A stretch of 64,000 nucleotides of DNA from positions 1 through 64,000 of the forward strand of contig DAISJD010000005.1 in NCBI GenBank assembly GCA_036821645.1. The letters run 5' to 3'. The position numbers were made by a program, and so were the translations under genes. Positions 46,700-55,645 of the stretch are shown piece after piece; the stretch's first letter is position 1, and every line of letters starts with the position of its first letter. The stretch comes from DAISJD01 sp036821645. Its GTDB lineage: Bacteria; Pseudomonadota; Alphaproteobacteria; ATCC43930; CGMCC-115725. The notes beneath the pieces are model-generated. The model searched no databases and was not told the origin of the DNA. It saw only the letters and a list, made by a program, of their open reading frames with translations.

Positions 46700-47087
46700 G
46701 ATGCCGGTCCCAGATCCCTTTCAATGTTTGCGCGATCGTCATCGGATCGAACGGTTTCGCCAAGACTGCCGCCGCCCCAAGGGCCATCAAATCGGCCAAC
46801 TCATTGGCTTGGGCCTTCGCTGTAAAGAAAACCACCGGAACGCGCGCAAGATGCGGTTGTTTGCGCAGGGCCCGAAACGTCTGGGGCCCGTCCATCCGGG
46901 GCATCATCACGTCCAACAGAATGAGATCCGGCGTAAAATCGGCAAGCCCAGCCAGCGCCTCTTCTCCCGATTCATAAATCCGCACCGTATAGCCGCCGAT
47001 CAATTCAAGCGCCAATTGGGCAACTTCGCGGATATCCGCCTCGTCATCCACATAAAGAATCTGCTGTAACTGCCCCGTGTCGGACAT
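46683..47087 (-). CDS. single-domain response regulator
   Basis: A CheY-like receiver of 134 residues without an output domain: acidic pair D14-D15, phospho-acceptor D59 in LILLDVMMPRMDG, T89 and K111 in VLAKPFDP. It sits between the hybrid kinase gene (58-base gap) and the Hpt gene (overlap), so it is probably part of the same phosphorelay. Confidence 0.9.
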   Translation of the reverse strand: MSDTGQLQQILYVDDEADIREVAQLALELIGGYTVRIYESGEEALAGLADFTPDLILLDVMMPRMDGPQTFRALRKQPHLARVPVVFFTAKAQANELADLMALGAAAVLAKPFDPMTIAQTLKGIWDRHHGRTD

Positions 47088-47145
47088 TGCGTCCCCCCCC
47101 CCTCTCTTTCACTGAATCACCCCGGTCACAGACAAGCAGCCGCCC

Positions 47146-50100
47146 TTAAGGATGCATGGATTCAGTGAGGAAACCTTCAATTTTTCTCAGAAGCGCCAAA
47201 TGATCGGTGGCAGACTTGATCAACAAAGCATGCGGCTCAAGGATCTCGGCGTTTTTAGGCTGTTCGGCGGTGAAAATCAGGACCGGCGTCGTCTCGTTCA
47301 GCCCCGATCCCGGTAAAAATTTGATCAAACTCTGACCATCGCCGTCCGGCAATTTCAAGTCGAGAATGATCAACTGAAAATGACGCTGATAGACGGCCCG
47401 TTCCGCCTGTTCAAGACTATGGGCCTTGACCAAATCAGCCCGATCGGCAATCAGCGACTGCACCACCGATGCCAAATCCTCGTCATCCTCGACATGGAGA
47501 ATGGCAGGCTTCGCATCCGTCGTCGTCGATAGAAGTTGGGTGATCGACCGTTCAAGATCGTCGACATTGGTGGGTTTAGGGCAAAAATGCCAGGTTTGTC
47601 GGGTATTGCCCTGTCGCTCCCGACGCGCCCCCATGATCAGGACCGGCGTCTCGGGATCGGTCAAGAGCGGCAGCAATCCGTAACCATCGCCATCCGGCAA
47701 TGCCGGATCGAGGACGAGGGCACGGATACCATGACCCGGCACGTAATCCAGACCCTGAGACAGGGTCGAGAGCCACAGGGTCGGCAGGTTGAGCCCTTGC
47801 GCACACTGGCGCAGCATCTGGGCCAAGGCCGGATCGGGCGTGCAGATCACCAAGGCCGGCGATTCCGGTTTCTTTACCACCGGGGCGGTCGGCAGGTCGA
47901 TGATGAAAGTCGTGCCGACATTTTCTTCGGTTTCGAACCCGATTTTCCCGCCGAACCGTTCGACGATGGCATGGGCGATACTGAGGCCGAGCCCGGTTCC
48001 CCCTTTGGCGCGCCGGTCGGAGCTGTCGGCTTGGGTAAACCGTTCGAAGACATGGGGCCTGAACGCCGCCGGAATCCCGGTCCCATGATCGATGACCACG
48101 ATCTGCACGCCGAACTTGCCCAAATTGGCAGCAATCACGACCTCGCCGCCGACCGGGGAATATTTGACCGCGTTCGAAATCAAATTCGTCATCACCTGAA
48201 TGAACCGATCGCTATCGACCATGACCTCGATCTCAGGCACGGGCTCGCGCAGGCTGAGACGCACGTTACGCGGCACGCCGAAACCGCGATTGGCCTCGAT
48301 CGCCTGATGAAGCAGCGGCGCCACCGCCTGACGGGTCAGGACGAAATCCATATGGCCCAATTCAATTTTTTCAATGTCGAGAATATCGTTGATAAGACGG
48401 GTGAGACGTTGGCAATTGCTGTTGGCGATATCGATGAGACGACGCGCCGCCTCGGGCAGCACCCCCATGGCCCCCCCGGCAACGAGCCCCAAGGATCCTT
48501 GAATCGAGGTCAAAGGGGTGCGCAATTCATGGCTTACGGTCGATACGAAGGCGCGTTTGGCGAGATCGGCCTGTTTCCATTCCGTCGAATCAAGCATCAA
48601 ACCGTCCCAAACGATGCGACCGGCATCGGCAGGGCGCGGGAAAGACATGAAGCGGATCCATCGCAATTGCCCATCGGGGCCTGATTTCGGACTGGCGCAT
48701 TCAAAAAAGAAACGGGTTTTCTCGCGCGCCGATTGATCGATCGCGGTTTGAAACCGAACCTGCTCTGATTCGGGTACCAAGGCCAACGCCCCCGCCGGGT
48801 GGCTGACCAGGCGGCTGGGCGAGATATTGACCAAGGGTTGCACGCCCGGACTGATATAGGTCAAGGCCACATGGCCGTCATCGTCTCGTTCCATGCGAAA
48901 AACGGCACCGGGTAAATTATCGGTCACGGAACGCTGTCTGCTCTCACTGGCGGCAAGGGCGGCTTCGCGCTCGGAAATCGTGGTCACAAAGAATTCCAGC
49001 GCTTCGGCCATATCGGACAATTCATCATTGCCGGTCGTGTCGATGGGCGAGCGTGCGCCATTGGCAAAGGCCCGCATCGTTTCCTGCAGGCGGCGCAGGC
49101 GCAGGATAACCTGTCGGCGGATTTGAAAGAGAATGAGGGCCGAAAACACGATACAGGCAACGGCGATCGCCGTGACCACCCATGTTTGACGCTGGGTCAG
49201 TTCGGTCACATCCGCCGAGGTTTTCAGCACATCGGCTTCAATATCGTACGAGACTTTCGCCGCCGTCGAATCAAACCGATCGGCAAAAACCTTGTTGGTT
49301 GCAAGCGCTTCCTGAATCAGGCGCTGGGTCGACAAAACACGGCTGTGGGTCGCGATCAAGCCGTCTTCGCCCAATGTTATCTCCCGCAAACCCGTTTGGA
49401 TCGTCAGGGCTTGTTCGAGAATTGTCGGCGTCAGATGGGTCAACAGCCGATCGCCATCGACGAGACGCACTTCGATTTCCTTGCGCGTTGCATCAAGCGC
49501 CCCGCTCAAACTGATGCCGAACGTGCCGAACATGGCCGTGATGGTTTGTTCGGCATTCGAGACCCAGGCTTGATTGAGACGATCCTGGGCAATTTCTTGA
49601 TCGAAACTCGCAGCAAATTCAGACAGCGCATTTTGCGCTATGAAATTGCGCGGCAGTTCGCTCATGCGCGCACTTAAGGTTGGGGCAACCCTGTCGCCCA
49701 TCATGACTTGAAGACGCCGCAAATCGGCGAGCAGGCCCAAAAGATTTTGAAACGTCGTATTGGTCCGGCGGTCGAGTTCAAGCTTGCTTTCAACGATGTC
49801 GTTCAAATTGGATAGATTATTGAAGAGACTACCGCGCAATTGAACCAACGTATCAAATCGGTCCTCCGCAATGCCTTTTTCTTTTAGTTTTTTAATATAT
49901 TCATCAAGAACCAAAATTTGGTCGGCAATGCGCAGCATCAACGTGGTTCGGGTGAATTGACTATCAGCCACGGCCAATTGTGGGGCATTCGCCACGATCG
50001 ATTGGGCCTGTTCCGACAAATGGGCGGCAATCGACATGATCGGCAGATTGCTGCGTGAAATCGTGTCAAGTTCTTGTCGGAATTGCTGAAAAGACAGAAA

Positions 50101-50190
50101 AGCAAGCCCGCTTGCCGCCAAGGTCAAGCCGGCGAGCAACATAAATCCAATTGTCAGACGTGCCGCAATTTTAATCTTTGGCCATCGCAT
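47146..50190 (-). CDS. hybrid sensor histidine kinase
   Basis: Membrane sensor of 1014 residues. Order: first membrane helix (about 10-32), a large periplasmic helical sensor (33-335), second helix (336-356), HAMP (357-410), PAS-like domain (about 415-540), HisKA with H554 in STVSHELRTPL, HATPase with NLISNAVKYSP and GGTGLGLSIA, a degenerate receiver (about 795-900, VLDPALPDGDG), and a C-terminal receiver (about 908-1010) with HVEDDED and IILDLKLPDGDG. The layout is reminiscent of TorS-like kinases. Signal unknown. It heads kinase-regulator-Hpt on one strand. Confidence 0.9.
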   Translation of the reverse strand: MRWPKIKIAARLTIGFMLLAGLTLAASGLAFLSFQQFRQELDTISRSNLPIMSIAAHLSEQAQSIVANAPQLAVADSQFTRTTLMLRIADQILVLDEYIKKLKEKGIAEDRFDTLVQLRGSLFNNLSNLNDIVESKLELDRRTNTTFQNLLGLLADLRRLQVMMGDRVAPTLSARMSELPRNFIAQNALSEFAASFDQEIAQDRLNQAWVSNAEQTITAMFGTFGISLSGALDATRKEIEVRLVDGDRLLTHLTPTILEQALTIQTGLREITLGEDGLIATHSRVLSTQRLIQEALATNKVFADRFDSTAAKVSYDIEADVLKTSADVTELTQRQTWVVTAIAVACIVFSALILFQIRRQVILRLRRLQETMRAFANGARSPIDTTGNDELSDMAEALEFFVTTISEREAALAASESRQRSVTDNLPGAVFRMERDDDGHVALTYISPGVQPLVNISPSRLVSHPAGALALVPESEQVRFQTAIDQSAREKTRFFFECASPKSGPDGQLRWIRFMSFPRPADAGRIVWDGLMLDSTEWKQADLAKRAFVSTVSHELRTPLTSIQGSLGLVAGGAMGVLPEAARRLIDIANSNCQRLTRLINDILDIEKIELGHMDFVLTRQAVAPLLHQAIEANRGFGVPRNVRLSLREPVPEIEVMVDSDRFIQVMTNLISNAVKYSPVGGEVVIAANLGKFGVQIVVIDHGTGIPAAFRPHVFERFTQADSSDRRAKGGTGLGLSIAHAIVERFGGKIGFETEENVGTTFIIDLPTAPVVKKPESPALVICTPDPALAQMLRQCAQGLNLPTLWLSTLSQGLDYVPGHGIRALVLDPALPDGDGYGLLPLLTDPETPVLIMGARRERQGNTRQTWHFCPKPTNVDDLERSITQLLSTTTDAKPAILHVEDDEDLASVVQSLIADRADLVKAHSLEQAERAVYQRHFQLIILDLKLPDGDGQSLIKFLPGSGLNETTPVLIFTAEQPKNAEILEPHALLIKSATDHLALLRKIEGFLTESMHP

Positions 50191-51408
50191 TGAAACACCC
50201 GTGTGACCGATGAAACCGGATTTTGCCGATCCTCTTTACCGACGCTACACTATTGGGCCCCGGCATGACACCCTCTTGTCTCAGGGCGATGTGCACGCGC
50301 AGGCCGCCGCATCATTCTTGTTCATCGGCTTTTAGAACGGGATCTTGCCTCAACACAAATAATCATTCTCATTTTTTCTTGCAATCCGACGAGTCTCCCA
50401 TTTTTTATCGTCGTTGCTGATATCGATCATCTCACCAGACAAAAAAGTTTAAAATATAGTCTTTATACATTGCCTTCAATTCAATCGGACCGCACGAGGA
50501 TACCGTTTTTTTACCCGAAAAGATACGTCTCTATTTGAAGATTGTTTCTCATTTTTTTAAAATTTTAATCATTCTAATTTTTATAATCACCATATACCAT
50601 TCTGATCCGAAGAGAATTTTAAAATTTTGTTTAGTTTCAAGGGCATATTTTTTAATTTATAGTTAAATTAGTTTTAATATTTTTAATATATAAAATTCAA
50701 ATAATATAGATGTGAAGTAATTCTTCTTTTTTCGGTGTTTTTACCAATGAGGATTGATAAATCTACCCGCCTTCCCGCGCATATCCGGCGGGATTGTCGG
50801 TCAATTCCTCCAATCATTTTCCCGGAAAGAATGTTGTTTTCCAGTGTGTTATCATTTTTTCGGTTGGATGCAATTATTTATTGCCAAATCATAATTTCGC
50901 TTTCAAGATACATCGAAATCGAGTTCTACCTTGATGGTTTCTCCCTTTTTCATCGCCAAGCCATCCCTCGATTACAAGAGAAGGCGCAGGCGATCATCAG
51001 GAGGTTTTCGATGTCTGATACATGTAAAATAAGAAAATTTTATATGTTTTTTCTCGGGTCGAATAAAAGAAAACGCAAATAAATAATCACAATAATTTAA
51101 TTAGACAATCAAAATACATGAATTCAATTTTATGGACAGTATAAATTATAGGAAAAAAAATTTAAATTAATCTTCTCAGATATGGGATTTTTATACACAT
51201 TAATATTAACCAATTAACGATAATTACCAGAATATATAAAATTAATTGCATTTTTTTTAATTTTTAACTTGCAAAGACTGGTTTTTAGCGGCAAGTTTGT
51301 TTTGTCAAGGCGAGCAGATAAACAGTTTGTGGAAAAATGTTCGGTCTAATCGGGCAAAACAAATTGGTCTGCTATGACTTTTTCTGTCACCTTCAGGGGA
51401 TCCGAAGA
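50191..51408 (+). other. AT-rich intergenic region, no convincing gene
   Basis: About 1.2 kb between the divergent hybrid kinase gene and the first secreted paralogue. Most of 50430-51290 is strongly AT-rich with many T- and A-runs, unlike the coding neighbours. An open frame of 115 codons at 50735-51082 has no recognisable domain, an odd composition and no clear ribosome binding site, so I do not call it. The final 120 bases, including CTTCAGGGGA at 51391-51400, form the leader of the paralogue at 51409. Confidence 0.6.
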
Positions 51409-52356
51409 ATGAAATTCGCAGCTTATATGGCCGTTGCGCCGATCGCATTGTTCGCCTTCGTTGGCGCGGCTCAAGCCGAAACGAAGTCCATCGTCGTCAA
51501 GAGTTCCGACGTTGCCGCCGTCAAGACGGCCACGAACATCCACATCACCTCGGCCCCGATCCATGGCGGTTCGACCGTTCGCATGGCGGCCCCGAACAAC
51601 AAGGTTGGCCTGAGCAAGGTCTTCGCCCCGGTCGGCACGAACGTGACCAAGTTTGCAGCCACCAAGCTGCTCGATCACGGCGGTGCCGTTGTCATCAGCG
51701 CCCAGGTTCACCCGGTTTACGTGAACTCGACCGCGTCCACCTACGGCAACCCGGCCAAGTTCATCACCGATGAAAACGCCGCCACCGCCTTCATCGGCAT
51801 CACCAACCAATATATGCGCCAAACGGTCGGTGCCAACCGCTATCCGCTCGGCACGCAATACACGACCACGACCACCAAGACCGTTCTCTTGGATACCGAC
51901 CTGCAAGCGATCGCTCACTCCGCCGCCCAGGCTCAGGGTGCCGCCGGTTATGCCCATACGTTCAACATCTTCACCCCGGCGGGCACGAACATCTGCTTCG
52001 ACGCCGCCCAGACCCAGTGCTATTCGCCGAACAACCTCAACACCTTCGTGTTCTGCGGCTATCACAGCTCGGTCGACTTTGCCGATGTCGGTCACGTCCT
52101 CTATTCGACCCAACCGTTCGCCAACGTGAACGGCTGCAACACGCCGAACGGCTCGACCAACGACGCGCAAAGCTCCGTTCTGTCGCACGAACTGTTCGAA
52201 ACCTACACCGATCCCGATGGTTCGGCTTGGTTCGACAGCTCGGGTCAAGAAATCGGCGACAAGTGCCAAGGTGCGATGAACGTCACGTTGAACGGTACCG
52301 TTTACCAGATCCAACGCGAATTCTCGAACATCAAGGGTGCTTGCTCCTTCAACTAA
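51409..52356 (+). CDS. secreted EXORDIUM/PHI-1-like protein, paralogue 1 of 4
   Basis: Exported protein of 315 residues. The Sec signal peptide ends at AQA (residue 23). The mature part has six cysteines (196, 204, 216, 243, 286, 312), likely disulfide-bonded, and a zincin-like site SHELFETYTDPDGSAWFD with H260, E261 and E264, followed by E281-I-G-D284-K-C286. The combination of HELxE, a WYD/WFD turn and EIGDxC, then an NG-x-xYxxQ segment, resembles plant EXORDIUM/PHI-1 proteins and bacterial relatives; peptidase activity is inferred, not shown. AGGGGA at 51395-51400 is 8 bases before the ATG. This copy is the most diverged in its N-terminal half and lacks the shared upstream elements of copies 2-4. 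Confidence 0.75.
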   Translation: MKFAAYMAVAPIALFAFVGAAQAETKSIVVKSSDVAAVKTATNIHITSAPIHGGSTVRMAAPNNKVGLSKVFAPVGTNVTKFAATKLLDHGGAVVISAQVHPVYVNSTASTYGNPAKFITDENAATAFIGITNQYMRQTVGANRYPLGTQYTTTTTKTVLLDTDLQAIAHSAAQAQGAAGYAHTFNIFTPAGTNICFDAAQTQCYSPNNLNTFVFCGYHSSVDFADVGHVLYSTQPFANVNGCNTPNGSTNDAQSSVLSHELFETYTDPDGSAWFDSSGQEIGDKCQGAMNVTLNGTVYQIQREFSNIKGACSFN

Positions 52357-52394
52357 TCGGTTGAATTGGGCTTAGCATTCATCTGAAAAAGAAG

Positions 52395-52428
52395 GTGCCT
52401 CGTCGAAAGACGAGGCACTTTTCTTTTT
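52395..52428 (+). terminator. intrinsic terminator of paralogue 1
   Basis: A perfect 10-base stem (GTGCCTCGTC at 52395-52404, GACGAGGCAC at 52409-52418) with GAAA loop, followed by a T-rich run. Confidence 0.92.
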
Positions 52429-52625
52429 GTCATTAAATAATTTTTTTGATCAGAAATATGATGATTACCATTGCGTTTTGATTGACATCACAGCACTTAA
52501 ATTACTTTAAGGTGAATTATTTTTTAATAAAAATTAATTTTCATTAATATATTTTTTTAAAATTAACATAATTTATAACAATTTTTATAAAATCAAAAAA
52601 TCTCATAATCGAGAATATAATCAAC

Positions 52626-52658
52626 TCGACAAATTTGTTGCTTCGATTGTCTGATAAA
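52626..52658 (+). promoter_or_regulatory. conserved upstream element A, paralogue 2
   Basis: A 33-base element starting TCGACAAATTTGTTG and ending TGTCTGATAAA, 231 bases before the ATG. It contains the palindrome ACAAATTTGT. Related elements stand at 54009 and 55415 at 235 and 231 bases from their starts. Confidence 0.65.
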
Positions 52659-52740
52659 ATTTTTTCGGTTAAGGCATTCTTGTATTTTTTTAAAGTTTGT
52701 AAAAAATTATTGGTTAATTTGATTTCAATGCTTGATTTTT

Positions 52741-52771
52741 ACATTAAGTATGACACCATACGATCATGGTG
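52741..52771 (+). promoter_or_regulatory. conserved upstream element B with operator-like palindrome, paralogue 2
   Basis: 31 bases identical to 55530-55560. It ends in a perfect inverted repeat CACCAT-6-ATGGTG (52754-52771), 116 bases from the start codon. It could be an operator or promoter element. The rest of the 500-base spacer is AT-rich and otherwise featureless. Confidence 0.65.
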
Positions 52772-52856
52772 CTGGGGAAACACATGCGGGTAAGCCGAAC
52801 GGCGCCCGCATCAAAAAGAAACCCGGTGCCGCTTTTAAAGTCTTCAGGGGAAAATA

Positions 52857-53804
52857 ATGTCGCTTTCACGTTTTCTGGTCGCAGCACCCGTTGCCATGAT
52901 CGCCCTCATGGGGGCGGCCCAAGCCGAAACCAAGTCGCTCGTCGTGAAGAATTCCGACGTTGCCGCCGTTGCAACCGCCAAGAACATCCACATCACGACG
53001 GCCCCGGTTCATGGCGGCGTCACCCTGCGCATGGCCGCCCCGAACAATAAAGTCGGTCTCAGCAAAGTGTTCGCCCAATCCGGCGCGGACGTCAGCAAGT
53101 TCGCCGCCACCAAGCTGCTCGATCACGGCGGCAAGGTCGTCATCAGCGCCCAAGTTCACCCGATCTATGTGAACTCGACTGCGGCGACTTACGGCAATCC
53201 GGCCAAGTTCGTGACCGACATGAATGCCGCCACCACCTTCATCGGCATCACCAACCAATATATGCGCCAAACGGTCGCTGCCAACCGCTATCCGCTCGGC
53301 ACGCAATACAGCATGACCACGACCAAGACGACCATCTTGGACACGGATCTGCAAGCGATCGCCCATGCCGCCGCGATCTCTCAGGGTGCCGCCGGGTACG
53401 GCCATACCTATAATATCTTCACGCCGTCCAACATCACTGTCTGCATGGACGCCGCCAAGACCCAGTGTTATTCGCCGAACAACCTCAACACCTTCGTGTT
53501 CTGCGGCTATCACAGCTCGGTCGACTTTGCCGATGTCGGTCACGTCCTCTATTCGACCCAACCGTTCGCCAACGTGAACGGCTGCAACACGCCGAACGGC
53601 TCGACCAACGACGCGCAAAGCTCCGTTCTGTCGCACGAACTGTTCGAAACCTTCACCGATCCCGATGGTTCGGCCTGGTTCGACAGCACCGGCAATGAAA
53701 TCGGCGACAAGTGCCAAGGTGCCATGAACGTGACCTTGAACGGCACCGTGTACCAAATTCAACGCGAATTCTCGAACAGCAAAGCCGCTTGCTCCTTCAA
53801 CTAA
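52857..53804 (+). CDS. secreted EXORDIUM/PHI-1-like protein, paralogue 2 of 4
   Basis: Same architecture as the copy at 51409: 315 residues, signal peptide ending AQA at residue 23, SHELFETFTDPDGSAWFD and EIGDKC. Bases 53469-53652 are identical to 52021-52204 in copy 1 and to 54853-55036 in copy 3, covering the CGYHSSVDF...SHELFET region. The N-terminal half differs by scattered substitutions. AGGGGA lies 6 bases before the ATG in the shared leader TCTTCAGGGGA. Confidence 0.75.
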   Translation: MSLSRFLVAAPVAMIALMGAAQAETKSLVVKNSDVAAVATAKNIHITTAPVHGGVTLRMAAPNNKVGLSKVFAQSGADVSKFAATKLLDHGGKVVISAQVHPIYVNSTAATYGNPAKFVTDMNAATTFIGITNQYMRQTVAANRYPLGTQYSMTTTKTTILDTDLQAIAHAAAISQGAAGYGHTYNIFTPSNITVCMDAAKTQCYSPNNLNTFVFCGYHSSVDFADVGHVLYSTQPFANVNGCNTPNGSTNDAQSSVLSHELFETFTDPDGSAWFDSTGNEIGDKCQGAMNVTLNGTVYQIQREFSNSKAACSFN

Positions 53805-53841
53805 TCGGTTGAACCGGGCTTCCAGTCTTCTGAAAAAGAAG

Positions 53842-53871
53842 GTGCCTCGTCTCTGACGGGGCACTTTTTTT
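53842..53871 (+). terminator. intrinsic terminator of paralogue 2
   Basis: A 10-base stem (53842-53851 with 53855-53864, one G-T wobble), three-base loop, then seven T. Its stem is nearly the same sequence as the terminator of paralogue 1, so gene and terminator were duplicated together. Confidence 0.9.
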
Positions 53872-54008
53872 ATCTTCAAATATTTTATATCTAAGATAAA
53901 AAATAAGATTGTAACAATTATTCTTATTATTAATCCGATGCCGTACCCGGTTCGCACAACATAACGCGACCTATCCACAAATTATTCTGCCAAAGCTGTT
54001 ACCACACC

Positions 54009-54041
54009 TCGACAAATTCGTTGTAAAAATTGTCTGATAAA
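54009..54041 (+). promoter_or_regulatory. conserved upstream element A, paralogue 3
   Basis: Starts TCGACAAATTCGTTG and ends TTGTCTGATAAA; same as the element at 52626 except in the variable middle. 235 bases before the ATG at 54244. Confidence 0.6.
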
Positions 54042-54124
54042 TTCGACAACACTTATGGGCCAACAGCGAAATCTTAATTTAAGAAAAAATTATTTATTAA
54101 TTTTGAGCTTAGACTTGATTTTTT

Positions 54125-54154
54125 CGTTAATTATGAGAACATACCATCATAGTG
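54125..54154 (+). promoter_or_regulatory. diverged upstream element B, paralogue 3
   Basis: Aligns without gaps to the elements at 52741 and 55530 but with several substitutions, so the inverted repeat is weakened. If it is an operator, this copy may be regulated differently. Confidence 0.5.
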
Positions 54155-54243
54155 CGCGAGACAAGAATAGAGACACGGCACCAGCCGGTCGCACCAAAAA
54201 TCCGATCCGCACTATCCTTCAAGTCTTTCAGGGGACATTAAAG

Positions 54244-55188
54244 ATGCTTTCACGTTTTCTGGTCGCAGCACCTGTTGCCATGATCGCCCTCTTGGGGGCG
54301 GCCCATGCCGAAACCAAGTCGCTCGTCGTCAAGAGCGCCGACCTTGCGGCCGTCGCGGCCGCCAAGAACATCCACATCACGACGGCCCCGGTTCACGGTG
54401 GTGCTACCCTGCGCATGGCCGCCCCGAACAATAAAGTCGGCCTGAGCCGGGTGTTCGCCCCGGTCGGTACGAACGTGTCCAAGTTTGCCGCCACCCGGCT
54501 TCTCGATCATGGCGGTACTGTCGTCATCAGCGCCCAGGTTCACCCGATCTATGTGAACTCGACCGCCTCGACTTACGGCAATCCCGCCAAGTTCGTGACC
54601 GACATGAATGCCGCCACCAGCTTCATCGGCATCACCAACCAATATATGCGCCGGTCCGTGGCGGCGAATCGCTATCCGCTCGGCACGCAATATACGACCA
54701 CGACCACCAAAACGGTGATCTTGGATACGGATTTGCAGGCCATTGCCCACGCCGCCGCCCGGGCTCAAGGGGCTGCCGGTTATGCGCACACCTTCAACAT
54801 CTTCACGCCGGCCAATATCACCGTGTGTATGGATGCCGCCAAGACCCAGTGTTATTCGCCGAACAACCTCAACACCTTCGTGTTCTGCGGCTATCACAGC
54901 TCGGTCGACTTTGCCGATGTCGGTCACGTCCTCTATTCGACCCAACCGTTCGCCAACGTGAACGGCTGCAACACGCCGAACGGCTCGACCAACGACGCGC
55001 AAAGCTCCGTTCTGTCGCACGAACTGTTCGAAACCTTCACCGATCCCGATGGTTCGGCCTGGTTCGACAGTTCAGGAGAAGAAATCGGCGATAAGTGCCA
55101 AGGGGCTACGAACGTGACCTTGAACGGCACCGTGTATCAAATCCAAAAGGAATTTTCGAACAGCAAGCTTGCCTGCTCGTTCAATTAA
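54244..55188 (+). CDS. secreted EXORDIUM/PHI-1-like protein, paralogue 3 of 4
   Basis: 314 residues; signal peptide ends AHA at residue 22. SHELFETFTDPDGSAWFD and EIGDKC are intact, and six cysteines are kept. Bases 54598-55016 are identical to 56003-56421 of copy 4, while flanking coding sequence differs. The start at ATG 54244 has AGGGGA at 54230-54235; the open frame further upstream crosses AT-rich spacer and is not coding. Confidence 0.75.
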   Translation: MLSRFLVAAPVAMIALLGAAHAETKSLVVKSADLAAVAAAKNIHITTAPVHGGATLRMAAPNNKVGLSRVFAPVGTNVSKFAATRLLDHGGTVVISAQVHPIYVNSTASTYGNPAKFVTDMNAATSFIGITNQYMRRSVAANRYPLGTQYTTTTTKTVILDTDLQAIAHAAARAQGAAGYAHTFNIFTPANITVCMDAAKTQCYSPNNLNTFVFCGYHSSVDFADVGHVLYSTQPFANVNGCNTPNGSTNDAQSSVLSHELFETFTDPDGSAWFDSSGEEIGDKCQGATNVTLNGTVYQIQKEFSNSKLACSFN

Positions 55189-55227
55189 GGGCCGACCCGG
55201 CCCTGCATCGTCACAGTCGATCTGCCG

Positions 55228-55259
55228 GCAGCCTGACTTCGGTCAGGCTGCTTTTTTTT
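55228..55259 (+). terminator. intrinsic terminator of paralogue 3
   Basis: A perfect 10-base stem GCAGCCTGAC (55228-55237) with GTCAGGCTGC (55242-55251), TTCG tetraloop and eight T. Its sequence is unrelated to the other paralogue terminators. Confidence 0.95.
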
Positions 55260-55414
55260 ACCGACTGTGTCTGGGATCGTAATAAAAATATATGAGATAT
55301 AAAATAAAAAATTAATTAATAATCATTTTCATTATTAATTGCAGATTAAAAATTATAGGATTGTGATTTTGATACAATTAACCCGATTAGGAACCAGACG
55401 AGTATCCAATAATT

Positions 55415-55447
55415 TCGACAGGTTTGTTGCATAGATTGTCTGATGAC
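55415..55447 (+). promoter_or_regulatory. conserved upstream element A, paralogue 4
   Basis: Starts TCGACAGGTTTGTTG and contains ATTGTCTGAT; 231 bases before the ATG, the same distance as in paralogue 2. Confidence 0.6.
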
Positions 55448-55529
55448 CTTGGCGTCCAATGCTTGGAACGGTTTTTTTCAACTGTTAAAAAAAAATTATT
55501 GATTAATTTTAATCTAACACTTGCCTTTT

Positions 55530-55560
55530 ACATTAAGTATGACACCATACGATCATGGTG
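55530..55560 (+). promoter_or_regulatory. conserved upstream element B, paralogue 4
   Basis: Identical over 31 bases to 52741-52771, with the inverted repeat CACCAT-6-ATGGTG at 55543-55560, again 116 bases before the start codon. Flanking spacer sequence is much less conserved. Confidence 0.65.
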
Positions 55561-55645
55561 CACGGAACAAGACGCAGACAGACACGACACCTGTCGCCCA
55601 AAAAAAAATCCAGCACTGCTCTTTAAAGTCTTTCAGGGGAAAGAA

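Noticed and set aside
50735..51082. 115-codon open frame in the AT-rich block
   Set aside because: No domain, no clear ribosome binding site and irregular composition; could be a decayed gene but cannot be supported.
54055..54243. N-terminal extension of paralogue 3 through the AT-rich spacer
   Set aside because: The signal peptide and AGGGGA box define the ATG at 54244, and the extension covers conserved element B.
51346..54997. Long antisense open frames (up to 370 codons) opposite all four secreted paralogues
   Set aside because: They mirror the sense genes codon by codon, carry no recognisable domain, and arise from the strong third-position GC bias. The sense genes have signal peptides, ribosome binding sites and terminators.
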